Shown piece after piece: positions 1-8,503 of a stretch of DNA of 64,000 nucleotides. The position numbers were made by a program, and so were the translations under genes. The stretch comes from Actinospineispora spinosispora DSM 44797. GTDB taxonomy: Bacteria > Actinomycetota > Actinomycetes > Mycobacteriales > Pseudonocardiaceae. Location: assembly GCF_000429025.1 (NCBI RefSeq), contig NZ_AUBB01000024.1:124001-188000 (forward strand), read 5' to 3'. The number at the start of each line of letters is the position of its first letter. The first letter of the stretch is position 1. The notes below the pieces were generated by a model. The model had not been told where the DNA came from, did not search any database, and saw only the letters and a list, made by a program, of their open reading frames with translations.

Positions 1-525
1 CTCGAACCGTTCGTGAAGCGGTTCGGACATGCCCTCGAAGCCCGACAGATCGAGCTTTTCGAGGAAGTCATTCCCCAAGCCGGCAGCTGGGTCCGGTCCT
101 GGAGCTCACCGTTCGTTCTGCAGCACGGTGATCTTCGCACCGACAACATCCTCTTCGGCAGCGAGGACAAGGCGCCGCCGGCCACATTCGTCGACTTCCA
201 GACCGTCCGCCTGGGGCCGCCCGGCATCGATGTCGCCTATTTCCTCGGTTCGTCGCTCTCCACTGCCACGCGTCGCTCGGTCGAGCGAGAACTCGTCCTC
301 GGCTACCACACCCAACTGACTGCCGCCGGTATCGAGGGCTTCGATTTCGAGCACTGCTGGGCGGCCTATCGAGAAGGCGCGATGTACGCCGTGTACCTCT
401 TCTGCGGGTTGTCGAGCCAGGTCGCCTCCTCGCCACGAGTCGACCAGGTGATCGCCGATCAGACACGGCGCTACGCCGATATGGCCCTCGACCTCGATGC
501 GCCTCGAATCGCGGGCCTCGCCTGA
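1..525 (+). CDS. Phosphotransferase (aminoglycoside phosphotransferase/kinase-like fold), C-terminal part
   Basis: The frame is open from the first base, so the N-terminal lobe lies outside the window and only about 174 residues are visible. The Brenner-type catalytic loop HGDLRTDNILF is followed by the metal-binding VDFQTVRLGPPGIDVAYFL segment, the usual order in APH/ecdysteroid-kinase-like proteins. The catalytic Asp and Asn are intact. The substrate is unknown: the family phosphorylates small hydroxylated molecules, and in actinobacterial lipid-catabolic clusters such proteins are common but mostly uncharacterised. It is separated from the next operon by about 150 bp. Family assignment is good; function is open. 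Confidence 0.8.
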   Translation, partial: LEPFVKRFGHALEARQIELFEEVIPQAGSWVRSWSSPFVLQHGDLRTDNILFGSEDKAPPATFVDFQTVRLGPPGIDVAYFLGSSLSTATRRSVERELVLGYHTQLTAAGIEGFDFEHCWAAYREGAMYAVYLFCGLSSQVASSPRVDQVIADQTRRYADMALDLDAPRIAGLA

Positions 526-605
526 GACGGAGGCTTGGTCCAGAACACCTCAGGTATCCCGGCTGACGCCCCTGAATCGCTCTGCGTTACATAGTACAAA
601 AAACG

Positions 606-618
606 ACAGATGTTCTGT
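606..618. promoter_or_regulatory. Palindrome ACAGA-TGT-TCTGT upstream of the acyl-CoA ligase operon
   Basis: A perfect 5-bp inverted repeat with a 3-bp centre lies 58 bp before the GTG at 676, in an AT-rich patch (547-620) that probably holds the promoter. The size suits a TetR-type dimer site. Which regulator binds is unknown. Confidence 0.35.
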
Positions 619-675
619 AGTTTGACCTCAGGCGTGGGTGCGAGGAGATCGCATGGAGTTGGAGGATGACGCGGC

Positions 676-2217
676 GTGAACCTGGCGGAGACCTGTGAGT
701 TCTGGGCGCGGTGGCAGCCGGAGGCGGTGGCGATGTCTCAGTCGGGCCGTCACCGGACCTGGTCGGAGCTGGAAGAACGGACCCGCCGCATTGCGGTCGG
801 TCTGCGCGGGAAGGGGGTGACCGCCGGAGATCGGGTGGGCATCCTCGGCGCGAACGCCCTGTCCTGGTGCGAGCTGGCCATCGGCATCCTGCGTGCGGGG
901 GCCGTTGTCGTGCCGCTCAACGTTCGGGCCACGACCTCGGAGCTCGCCTACATGGTCGACGCGGTCTCGTTGTCGGCGATAGCGCACGACGCGACACTGG
1001 TGGACAGGTACGAGCCGTTGGCGGCCGAACGCCCGAACACTCTTCGGATCGCGCTGGACGACCGCGCTCCCTCGGACATCACCCTCTCGGCGCTCGCCGC
1101 GCAGGGCCATGACCTGGACCCGACGATCGTCGCGGGGATCGCGGGTTCCGACCCGGCCGTGGTCGCGTTCACCTCCGGCACCACCGGCTATCCCAAGGGC
1201 GCCGTCCTCACCCACGACAACGTGTTCGCCACGGCGAACAACTACACCCGGACCGAGGGCTGGGACTCCGGGACGGCGATGCTCTGCTGCGTCCCGCTGG
1301 CCTTCACCGGTGGAGTCATCAACAACTTCCTGATCACCTTCGTCGTGGGCGGAACGCTCCTGCTGGAGGAGTTCGACCCGGTGACGGCGCTGAACCTGAT
1401 CGTGAGCTGGCCGGTCAACGCGATGACCGGCGTGCCGATCATGTACGAGGGAATCGCGTCGGCGCCGGGATTCGACTCGGCCGACCTCTCCTCGCTGGGT
1501 ACGGCCATCACCGGTGGTGCCCTGGTACCGGCCCCGTTGCTCCGGCGGTACGAGGCCAAGGGCGTGTATATCCGCCAGGCCTACTCGCTGACCGAAGCCA
1601 CCGCGAGCACGACCGTGCTGCCCCGCTCGCACTTCCTCTCCAAGCGGGACGCCGCCGGTCTGCCCGCCCCGCACACCCGGGTCAGGATCGTGGACGGCGG
1701 TCGCCGGGAGGTACCGGTCGGTGAGGTCGGGGAGATCGCGGTCAGCGGGCCGCAGGTGTGCGCCGGCTACTGGGGCGACCCGGAGGCGTCCTCGGCGGCG
1801 GTGGCCGACGGCTGGCTCTACACCGGAGACATGGGCACGGTCGATGCGGACGGGTTCCTCCGCGTCGTCGACCGCAAGAAAGACATGATCATTTCTGGTG
1901 GGCTGAACGTCTACCCCGCCGAGATCGAGCGGGTGGTGGGCGAGTTCCCCGGTGTCGGCGAGGTCGCCGCGGTCGGCACCGACCACGAACGATGGGGCGA
2001 GACGGTGGCAGTCGTGATCGGCGGCCCTGGCGTCGCCGATGTGGACCTGGCGAAACTGCACGAGCACTGCCGCACGCACCTGGCCGACTACAAGCTGCCC
2101 CGCTACATCGTTCGCTCGACCGAGGCGCTGCCGCGCAGCATGTCGGGCAAGGTCCTACGCCGGGTTCTGCGGGACGGGCTGGACACCTCGGTCGCCCACC
2201 GGACTCCCGCGCGATGA
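676..2217 (+). CDS. Acyl-CoA synthetase (AMP-binding, FadD-like)
   Basis: This ANL-superfamily ligase activates a carboxylic acid to its CoA thioester through an acyl-adenylate, in the cytoplasm. The 513-residue length is typical. Visible motifs are the phosphate-binding loop TSGTTGYPKGAVLTH (about residues 167-181), YSLTEA, the GWLYTGDMG segment, the hinge region RKKDMIISGGLNVYPAEIE and the C-terminal catalytic lysine in PRSMSGKVLRR. The GTG start is chosen because GGAGG lies 10 bp upstream; the ATG at 653 runs into a stop. The stop codon overlaps the next start (ATGA), so it is translationally coupled to the crotonase-fold gene. The acid substrate cannot be read from the sequence. Confidence 0.9.
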   Translation: MNLAETCEFWARWQPEAVAMSQSGRHRTWSELEERTRRIAVGLRGKGVTAGDRVGILGANALSWCELAIGILRAGAVVVPLNVRATTSELAYMVDAVSLSAIAHDATLVDRYEPLAAERPNTLRIALDDRAPSDITLSALAAQGHDLDPTIVAGIAGSDPAVVAFTSGTTGYPKGAVLTHDNVFATANNYTRTEGWDSGTAMLCCVPLAFTGGVINNFLITFVVGGTLLLEEFDPVTALNLIVSWPVNAMTGVPIMYEGIASAPGFDSADLSSLGTAITGGALVPAPLLRRYEAKGVYIRQAYSLTEATASTTVLPRSHFLSKRDAAGLPAPHTRVRIVDGGRREVPVGEVGEIAVSGPQVCAGYWGDPEASSAAVADGWLYTGDMGTVDADGFLRVVDRKKDMIISGGLNVYPAEIERVVGEFPGVGEVAAVGTDHERWGETVAVVIGGPGVADVDLAKLHEHCRTHLADYKLPRYIVRSTEALPRSMSGKVLRRVLRDGLDTSVAHRTPAR

Positions 2218-2981
2218 GCCTGGTCGCCTACCGGGAGCTCGACGGCGGGGTCGGCCTGATCGAGATCCGGCGGCCAGAGGTTCACAACGCGCTGAACCGT
2301 GTGGCGCAGCAGGAGTTCGACGAGTGCTTGGCGGCGGCCAACGCCAACGCCTCCATCGGCGCCGTAGTGCTGGCCGGGGCCGGCGGTAAGGCGCTGTCGG
2401 CGGGTTGGGACATCGAGGAGATGCGGTCGCTGTCGCGCGACGACAACGTCGCGCTGCTCCTGGAGCGGGAGGAGTGGCTGTGGCGCTGGTACACGAGTCC
2501 GACACCCACGGTCGCCGCGATGCAGGGTCTCGCCTACGGGGTCGGTGCGCTGCTGGCCGCGTGTGCCGACCTGCGGGTGGGCGGCCCCGGCACTCGGTTC
2601 AAGGTCACCGGGATGACCTACGGCTACGCCAACCTGACCTGGGTGCTGCCCGACCTGATCGGCGAGTCGCAAGCCAAGCAGGTACTACTCGCCGGGGGCG
2701 CTGTCGACGGCACGCGGGCCGACGAGCTCGGGCTGTTGGCGGAACTCGTCGCTGATGAGCGGGTGCGCGACACCGCCGTCGCGCTGGCCGCCCGTGTCGC
2801 GGCGCTCCCGCCGGGCGGGGTCCGCGCCGCGAAGTCACTGATTCGTGACGGCGCGGGCCGGGACGTCCGCGGCCGCTACGACGCGGAGAACCTGCTCGCA
2901 CGGCAGGCGCTGAGTCTCCGGTCCGCCGATGATGTGTTCGCCGGCTTCACCGAACGAAAGAGAGCCTCCGATGAGCATTGA
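2214..2981 (+). CDS. Enoyl-CoA hydratase/isomerase (crotonase) family protein
   Basis: A 255-residue crotonase-fold protein that starts inside the stop of the ligase gene. The first oxyanion-hole segment (ALSAGWDIEEM) and the second one (QGLAYGVGALLAACADLRVG) are recognisable. The usual catalytic glutamate of the GGGCELA motif is replaced (GVGALLA), and I see no clear second glutamate in the following TYGYANLTWVLPDLIG segment. A simple hydratase reaction is therefore doubtful; isomerase, hydrolase or ring-cleavage chemistry on a CoA ester is possible. The product probably acts on the CoA ester made by the neighbouring ligase. Confidence 0.85.
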   Translation: MSLVAYRELDGGVGLIEIRRPEVHNALNRVAQQEFDECLAAANANASIGAVVLAGAGGKALSAGWDIEEMRSLSRDDNVALLLEREEWLWRWYTSPTPTVAAMQGLAYGVGALLAACADLRVGGPGTRFKVTGMTYGYANLTWVLPDLIGESQAKQVLLAGGAVDGTRADELGLLAELVADERVRDTAVALAARVAALPPGGVRAAKSLIRDGAGRDVRGRYDAENLLARQALSLRSADDVFAGFTERKRASDEH

Positions 2982-3480
2982 CGTGTAGGCCCGGCGCCCG
3001 TTCTTCACTGAGGACCACGAGGCCTATCGCGGGGCGGTGCGCACCTTCATCGAGCGGCACGTGGCGCCGTTCGTCGAGGACTGGGAGCGGGAGCGCCTCG
3101 TGCCGAGAGAGCCGTGGCTGGAAGCCGGGCGACAGGGTTTCCTCGCCCTGTCCGTGCCCGAGGAGTTCGGCGGTGCCGGGGTCGGCGACCACCGGTTCCA
3201 GGCAGCGGCGACCGAGGAGTTCGCCAAGATCGGCGCCATCGCGATGTCCGAACCCGCTACCGGCAGCGTCGCGGCGCCTTCCGACCCGGACGCCGGGTCG
3301 CGCGGCATCAGCCTGTTCGTCGTGGAACGCAAAACACCCGCCTTCGAGCGAGGGCGCAAGCTCGACAAGATCGGGCTGCACGGTCAGGACACCGCCGAGC
3401 TCAGCTTCACCGACGCGCGCATCCCGGCCGAGAACCTGCTCGGCACCGCGGGGCGCGGATTGGTGCACCTAATGGAGCGT
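2971..3480 (+). pseudogene. Acyl-CoA dehydrogenase remnant (stop codon, internal deletions, lost C-terminus)
   Basis: An ATG at 2971 opens MSIDV and then meets TAG at 2986 in frame. Beyond it the same frame continues as a clear acyl-CoA dehydrogenase: FFTEDHEAYR, then FIERHVAPFVEDWE. Expected family segments are missing around 3225-3240 (the text jumps to AIAMSEPATGS) and around 3275 (it jumps to DPDAGSRGISLFVVE). The C-terminal FAD/catalytic half is absent after HLMERL. The remaining pieces are well preserved, so the decay looks recent. It would have been the third gene of the ligase-crotonase operon, performing alpha,beta-desaturation. A terminator-like hairpin follows directly. Confidence 0.85.
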
Positions 3481-3496
3481 CTGCGCAGCTCACCTG

Positions 3497-3540
3497 CCGT
3501 GAGTGGCGAGTGGTCCGGGAGGACCACTCGCCACTCACGG
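3497..3540. terminator. Perfect 20-bp hairpin between convergent genes
   Basis: Two 20-bp arms (3497-3516 and 3521-3540) are exact inverted repeats around a GGGA loop. The hairpin sits between the pseudogene on the plus strand and fprA on the minus strand, so it can end transcription from both sides. There is no U tract, as is usual in actinobacteria. Confidence 0.8.
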
Positions 3541-3541
3541 C

Positions 3542-4840
3542 TCAGCGGGCGTGCGCGAGCAGCTGGGGCAGGTCGGTGAGCTTGACCCTGGGACGGTGCA
3601 GCGCGGCGCCCTGGCGGCGCTCGTGGGTGTCGATGGCCGTCCAACCGTCGATACCGATGGGGTCCGCCGCACGGTCGGTCACCAGTGAGTCGAAGCCGTC
3701 CACCGGATCGGGCAGGTGTCCGGCGCGGGCGTCGTCCAGCAGCGCCCTGACCGTCTCGGCGGCGTCGTGCTTGTTCGTCCCGATCACCCCGGTCGGTCCG
3801 CGCTTGATCCATCCCGCGACGTACACACCCGGTTCGACCCTTCCCCCGGTGTGCGGCACGGTGCCCGAGCGCTGATCGAACGGCAGCCCGTCGATCGGCT
3901 GTCCCCGGTAGCCGATCGAGCGCAGCACCAGACCCGTGTCGAGGTCGGTGGTCGTGTCGGTCGGCACCGCGCGGCCGTCGCGCAGCTCGTTGTGGCACAC
4001 CCGGATGCCGCTCGCCCGGTCGCCGCCAAGGATGTCGACCGGCGAGCTGAGGAATCGGAAGACGATCCTGCGACGGGCTCCTCGAGGCTCGCGCTCGGCG
4101 AGCTCGCGCAGCAGCCTGAGCTTCAGCCGGTCCCCGTATGCCCTGGGCTCCGCGCCGTCACCCAGGTCTCCCTCGACCACGACGTCCACGTCGTCTCGTT
4201 GCGTCAACGCGAGCAGCTCCGGGCTGGTGAACGCGGCGGTGTCGGGCCCCCGGCGGGCCAGCAGCACCACCTCTTCCACCCGGCTGTCCCGCAGCGCTGC
4301 CAGGGCGTGGTCGGCGATGTCGGTGCGAGTCAGCTCGTCGACCGGCCAGGTGAGGACCCTGGCGATGTCGAGCGCCACGTTGCCGTTGCCGACGACGACT
4401 ACGCGCGGCGAGGTCAGGTCGAAGGACCGGCCGGAGAAGTCCGGGTGGCCGTTGTACCAGGCCACGAACTCGGTGGCCGTGTGTGAACCTGCCTTGTCCT
4501 CGCCCGGGATGCCCAGCTGCCTGCTGCCCGATGCGCCGACCGCGTACACCACGGCGTGGTGGTGTGAACGCAGCTCGGCGTGGGAGATGTCGGAGCCGAT
4601 GGCGACGTTAAAGTGGCACCGGACCCGGGGGTTGCGCAGCAGGCGCCCGAACCCCACCTGCACCTTCTTCGTCTTCTGGTGATCGGGAGCCACACCGGCA
4701 CGGACGAGCCCGAACGGTGTCGGCAACCGGTCAAGCACCGTGACCGACTCGACGATGTCCGCATCGTTGCCGAGCAGATGACCCAGCGCGTACATCCCCG
4801 CCGGGCCGGTTCCGACTACGGCGACCCGCAGACCGCTCAT
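3542..4840 (-). CDS. fprA: FprA-type NADPH:ferredoxin reductase (adrenodoxin reductase family)
   Basis: This FAD enzyme passes electrons from NADPH to a ferredoxin. It has 432 residues. The FAD Rossmann motif VVGTGPAGMYALGHLL is at the N-terminus, followed by GVAPDHQKTKKV and YAVGAS. The NADPH-binding segment is VVVVGNGNVALDIARVL, and near the C-terminus is the family signature AGWIKRGPTGVIGTNKHDA. The start at MSGLRV overlaps the ferredoxin stop (ATGA), so it is the last gene of a four-gene minus-strand operon: Rieske oxygenase, molybdopterin enzyme, ferredoxin, FprA. The context suggests it reduces the adjacent ferredoxin to feed the Rieske oxygenase. Confidence 0.92.
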   Translation of the reverse strand: MSGLRVAVVGTGPAGMYALGHLLGNDADIVESVTVLDRLPTPFGLVRAGVAPDHQKTKKVQVGFGRLLRNPRVRCHFNVAIGSDISHAELRSHHHAVVYAVGASGSRQLGIPGEDKAGSHTATEFVAWYNGHPDFSGRSFDLTSPRVVVVGNGNVALDIARVLTWPVDELTRTDIADHALAALRDSRVEEVVLLARRGPDTAAFTSPELLALTQRDDVDVVVEGDLGDGAEPRAYGDRLKLRLLRELAEREPRGARRRIVFRFLSSPVDILGGDRASGIRVCHNELRDGRAVPTDTTTDLDTGLVLRSIGYRGQPIDGLPFDQRSGTVPHTGGRVEPGVYVAGWIKRGPTGVIGTNKHDAAETVRALLDDARAGHLPDPVDGFDSLVTDRAADPIGIDGWTAIDTHERRQGAALHRPRVKLTDLPQLLAHAR

Positions 4841-5094
4841 CGGGACGTGAAGTAGTCGGCGTTGATCGCGAGGTAGGGCACCATCGGCTCCGGAAGGTCG
4901 AAATCGGGATGGATCGCCTCGACCGGGCACGCCTCGAAGCAGGCGTCACAGTCGATGCACGAGCTCGGGTCGATGTAGAGCTGTTCCGCCGTCGCGTAGT
5001 CCGGTGACGAGGGCAGCGGATGAATGCAGTCCGCCGGGCAGACATCCGCGCAGACCGCGTCGTTGCAGCAGCTCTGGGTGATCACATAGGTCAT
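4837..5094 (-). CDS. Dicluster ferredoxin (4Fe-4S type)
   Basis: An 85-residue bacterial ferredoxin. The first cluster region carries cysteines in SCCNDAVCADVCPADC and the second has the classical CIDCDACFEACP arrangement, giving enough ligands for a 7Fe or 8Fe protein. The start and stop each overlap the neighbouring genes by four bases, so it is made together with the molybdopterin enzyme and FprA. It is likely the electron shuttle between FprA and the oxygenase or the molybdenum enzyme. Which of the two it serves is inference. Confidence 0.9.
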   Translation of the reverse strand: MTYVITQSCCNDAVCADVCPADCIHPLPSSPDYATAEQLYIDPSSCIDCDACFEACPVEAIHPDFDLPEPMVPYLAINADYFTSR

Positions 5095-7280
5095 CGCGCC
5101 GCTTCTTCCCGCTCGGGAACGCCGGAGACCACCCGGACCGGTTCCACCCGGACGGCGGTCGAGTTGAACGCCGGTGTCTGGGACAGCGGATCGAGGCGTC
5201 GGTTGTCGACGAGCAGATTGCGGTTCACCCCGATCCGGTCGGCGGCACCGCCCCCGGCCGGATCGAACTGCCCTCCGCCCCAGCCGTGGGCACAGGCCAC
5301 GACGCCCGGTCGGATCCGCTCGGACAGCTCGACGGTCAGCTCGATCGAACCGAGCGGCGAGGTGACCCGGACCTGGTCGCCGTCGCCGATCCCGAGTCGG
5401 TCGGCGTCGTCGGGGTGCATCTCCAGCGGGTTGGCGCGGGTGGTCGTGAGCCCGGGTGACTCGTTGAGCCAGGAGTTCATCGCCTCGCGGACACGCTTGC
5501 CCGTCAGCAGGAACGGATAGTCGGTGTTCTCGACCGTCGGGTCGCGCAGTGCCGCTCGTGTCGCGTCGAGGAAGGCCGGCGGCGCGATCCGTACCGCGCC
5601 CCCGGGGTGCGCGATGATGCCGGCGAGGTCGCCGTAGCGCTTCCGCGCGTACCGCAGGCCGTGGGGAGCGTTCAGCACGTCCCGGTACTTCACCCGCCGG
5701 CCAGCCTTGATCATTCCGGCGGACACCCAGTTCGGGTTCATGGCCAGCCCCGGCCGACCGGTCCATCCCGCGAGTTTCCGCATGACCTTGACAAAGATGT
5801 TCACCCCGGGCCTGCCGAACAGGTTGCGCCCCATCTTCAGCGCGAGCGCCTCGAAGAACTCCCACTCCTCCATGACACCCTCGGGCTTGGCGAGGGCCTG
5901 CGCGCCGTAGTGGATGTAGGGCTGTTCCTGCAGCGAGGCGAACAGCGGGGACAGCTCCGCGCGCTCCAGCCAGTGAGTGCCGGGGATCAGCCAGTCGGCG
6001 TGGCGATGGCTTTCGCGCTGGACCAGGTCGATGGCGACCAAGAAGTCCAGCTGCTCCAGCGCCTCGTCCAGCGCACGTCCGTCCGGACCGGACACCACCG
6101 GGTTGCCGAAGGCGATCATCATCGCCCGGATCCGGCCGTCGCCGGGCGTGGTGATCTCCTCCGGGAGCTCGGACAGCGAGTGGAACCCGACGATGGCAGG
6201 CAGGCCGCGCACCCGGGTGCGGTGCACGCTCGCCGGCGCGAACAGCGACATCACCTTGGGGATGTCGATGACGCCCCGCTCGAAACGTCGTCCGCCGGGT
6301 CGGTCGGTCCGGTCGGTGATCAGGTTGAGCACGTGCGACAGCCACTCGCCGACGGTGCCCATCTCGTTCTGCGAGACGCCCGTGTGGCACACGCACATCG
6401 CCCGGTGCGCTCCGGCGAACCGTCGGGCGACGTCGGAGATGACGGTGGCATCGACGCCGCACCGGGCGGCCAGGTCGTCGAGGTCCGCCTCCGCGACGAG
6501 ACGCCGCAGGTCGTCCACGCCCTCGATCGGCAATGTCGTGGACAGTCGTTCCAGACCCCGATCGAGTATGACCTTGACGAGCCCGAGCAGGAACGCCCAG
6601 TCGCGGCCCGGCAGAACAGCGACGTGGGTGTCGGCGTTGCGAGCGGTGGCCGAACGGCGAGGGTCGACGACGATCACATCCGCGCCGGCCGCCTGGCGTT
6701 TCAGCACCCGCTGCCAGCCTCGGGGGTTGTTCTCCATCCAGTTGAACTTGGAGACCGCCGGGTCCATGCCCACGAGCAGGAAGCAGTCGCTCTCGTCGAT
6801 GTCCGGGACGAGCGAGACAAGCTCCACCCCGTAGAGCGCCTGCGCGACGACGTGCCCGTTGTTCTGGTCGATGGAACCGACCCAGTACCGGTTGCCGGTC
6901 CCGATGGCGTCCAGCAGCCCCGTCCACCACGTCGTGGTGGAGAACGAGAACCCCATCGGATTGCCGTGGTAGGTGCCGACCGCATCCGGCCCGTGGCGGT
7001 CGATGACCTCGCCGAGACGCCGTGCGATGTCGGTGATGGCCTCGTCGTAGGTGGCTCGGACGTACCGATCGCCCACTCGCTTCATCGGCGTGGTGATCCG
7101 CCGAGGATGCTCGACCACCTCCGCCGCGGTCTTGCCCTTCCGACAGAAGTCACCCCAGGTGTAGGGGTTCTGCCGGTCGGGCTCGATCGACATGACCTTG
7201 TTGCGCTCCCGGTCCACCGTGACCTCCAGGCCGCAGCCGGCCACGCAGATCCGGCAGAACGTCGTGACCACGTGGCTCAT
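5091..7280 (-). CDS. Molybdopterin-dependent oxidoreductase (DMSO reductase/formate dehydrogenase superfamily)
   Basis: A 729-residue bis-MGD enzyme. The N-terminus has a 4Fe-4S site (CRICVAGCGLEVTV, with the fourth Cys in DFCRKGK). The middle has YHGNPMGFSFSTTTWW and SKFNWMENNPRGW. The C-terminal dinucleotide-binding domain contains LLTGKRVREAMNSWLNES and the GWGGGQFDP segment. I see no twin-arginine signal, so it is probably cytoplasmic. It starts 1 nt inside the stop of the Rieske gene and overlaps the ferredoxin. The reaction is not identifiable; related enzymes carry out oxygen-independent hydroxylation, dehydrogenation or oxide reduction. The pairing with a Rieske oxygenase is unusual. 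Confidence 0.88.
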   Translation of the reverse strand: MSHVVTTFCRICVAGCGLEVTVDRERNKVMSIEPDRQNPYTWGDFCRKGKTAAEVVEHPRRITTPMKRVGDRYVRATYDEAITDIARRLGEVIDRHGPDAVGTYHGNPMGFSFSTTTWWTGLLDAIGTGNRYWVGSIDQNNGHVVAQALYGVELVSLVPDIDESDCFLLVGMDPAVSKFNWMENNPRGWQRVLKRQAAGADVIVVDPRRSATARNADTHVAVLPGRDWAFLLGLVKVILDRGLERLSTTLPIEGVDDLRRLVAEADLDDLAARCGVDATVISDVARRFAGAHRAMCVCHTGVSQNEMGTVGEWLSHVLNLITDRTDRPGGRRFERGVIDIPKVMSLFAPASVHRTRVRGLPAIVGFHSLSELPEEITTPGDGRIRAMMIAFGNPVVSGPDGRALDEALEQLDFLVAIDLVQRESHRHADWLIPGTHWLERAELSPLFASLQEQPYIHYGAQALAKPEGVMEEWEFFEALALKMGRNLFGRPGVNIFVKVMRKLAGWTGRPGLAMNPNWVSAGMIKAGRRVKYRDVLNAPHGLRYARKRYGDLAGIIAHPGGAVRIAPPAFLDATRAALRDPTVENTDYPFLLTGKRVREAMNSWLNESPGLTTTRANPLEMHPDDADRLGIGDGDQVRVTSPLGSIELTVELSERIRPGVVACAHGWGGGQFDPAGGGAADRIGVNRNLLVDNRRLDPLSQTPAFNSTAVRVEPVRVVSGVPEREEAAR

Positions 7281-8434
7281 CAGTCCGTCCCGTCGACGTC
7301 GCGGGCGAGCTGGGCGTGCAGCAGCTGGGTGGCTTTCTCGTTGCGTCCGAGGATCATGTCCGGCGGCTCGGTGTGCGCCAGACCGTCGGAGATCGTCCTC
7401 GCCACCACCCAGTCCTCCTGCTCCACGGTCCTGAGCAGCAGGTCCCAGTTCTTCTCGAAGAACCTGACCGCTTTCTCCGACGTCGGCAGGGTCGGCACCA
7501 GGAACATCAGGGTGACCAGGCACCTGGTCAGGTCGGTCGGGTCCGGCCGAACGGTCCACGCCTCGAAGTGCCCCGGCTCAGTGGCGATCACGACGCCCGG
7601 ATAGATGGTGAAGTTGGTGATGGCGTACTTGGCGAACTCGTCGAGGTCGATGTTCTCGTCGCGGAACTTCTCGATACCCCGCCGCGCGACGGCCATCCGC
7701 CAGTTCTTGCCGTACGAGTCGACCTTGTAGATGTTGGTGTGGAAGAACGGGCCGACGGTCTCCGGGTGCACGAACTGCAGGTGGTAGGCATCGGTGAGGC
7801 CGTCCATGACGACCTTCCAGTTCATGTCGAGCCGGAAGGACCGCGTGCGGAAGACCTTGGCCTCGCTCACCCCGGAGGCCTGGACGTCCAGATCCATCTC
7901 GGGGCCGACGTGCGCGGTCATGTCGAGCTCGGCACCGGCGGTGGGGAGCACCCAGACCAGGCCGGCGTACTCGTCGGCGGGGTACTCGGCGAGCGCGTAC
8001 TCCCGGCGGTCCATCCCAACGAAGCCGTCGTCGAACGGGATGTTCCGGATTCCGCCGTCGCGGTTGTAGCACCACTTGTGGTACGGACAGTTGAACATCT
8101 TGCGGCGGCCCGACGGGCGGGTCTCGACCTGCGCGCCTCGGTGGCGACAGATGTTGACCAGCGCCCGTACCTCGCCGTCGTCCTGGCGGACCAGCAGCAG
8201 TGGCGTGCCGGCGAGATCGACGGTCAGGAAGCAGCCCGGGTCGGGCAGCTGCGACGAATGGGCGACCACCATGGGGTGCGTCTTGAACACCTTGTCGTGC
8301 TCCCGCGCGAGGTAGGCGGGATCGGTGTAGCGCCAGGAGTCGACCCGCATGGTCGAGTCCGCGTAGTCCGTCGTACGGGTGTCCACGAAGCCGACGAGAT
8401 GTTTGCGCAGCTCTTCCTTGCTGTTCCTGTGCAT
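7280..8434 (-). CDS. Rieske non-haem iron oxygenase, alpha subunit
   Basis: A 384-residue ring-hydroxylating oxygenase-type protein. The Rieske centre is CRHRGA followed by CPYHKWCYN (C-x-H ... C-x2-H). The catalytic mononuclear iron site is recognisable in MDGLTDAYHLQFVHPETVG. It is the first gene of the operon with the molybdopterin enzyme, ferredoxin and FprA, and its promoter is in the short gap after 8434. No small beta subunit is present, which fits the KshA/phthalate-type alpha-only oxygenases. It probably hydroxylates or demethylates a bulky substrate. Confidence 0.9.
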   Translation of the reverse strand: MHRNSKEELRKHLVGFVDTRTTDYADSTMRVDSWRYTDPAYLAREHDKVFKTHPMVVAHSSQLPDPGCFLTVDLAGTPLLLVRQDDGEVRALVNICRHRGAQVETRPSGRRKMFNCPYHKWCYNRDGGIRNIPFDDGFVGMDRREYALAEYPADEYAGLVWVLPTAGAELDMTAHVGPEMDLDVQASGVSEAKVFRTRSFRLDMNWKVVMDGLTDAYHLQFVHPETVGPFFHTNIYKVDSYGKNWRMAVARRGIEKFRDENIDLDEFAKYAITNFTIYPGVVIATEPGHFEAWTVRPDPTDLTRCLVTLMFLVPTLPTSEKAVRFFEKNWDLLLRTVEQEDWVVARTISDGLAHTEPPDMILGRNEKATQLLHAQLARDVDGTD

Positions 8435-8468
8435 CGACGCCCGCTTTCTAACGAATGACGTAATCTGT

Positions 8469-8483
8469 CGAATGTATCATTCG
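8469..8483. promoter_or_regulatory. Palindrome CGAATG-TAT-CATTCG in the Rieske operon promoter
   Basis: A perfect 6-bp inverted repeat with a 3-bp centre lies 35 bp upstream of the Rieske start, in the AT-rich gap between 8435 and 8503. It is a good candidate operator for one of the nearby TetR proteins. Confidence 0.45.
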
Positions 8484-8503
8484 ATTGTCGTTCGTTCGAG
8501 CGC

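Noticed and set aside
628-2079. Long minus-strand open frame across the first acyl-CoA ligase
   Set aside because: It is the complement of a gene with complete family motifs; composition and lack of a ribosome site argue against coding.
4837-6930. Long open frame opposite in phase to the molybdopterin gene (nearly 700 codons)
   Set aside because: High-GC shadow frame; Arg/Pro-rich with no motif except where it becomes the real ferredoxin at its end.
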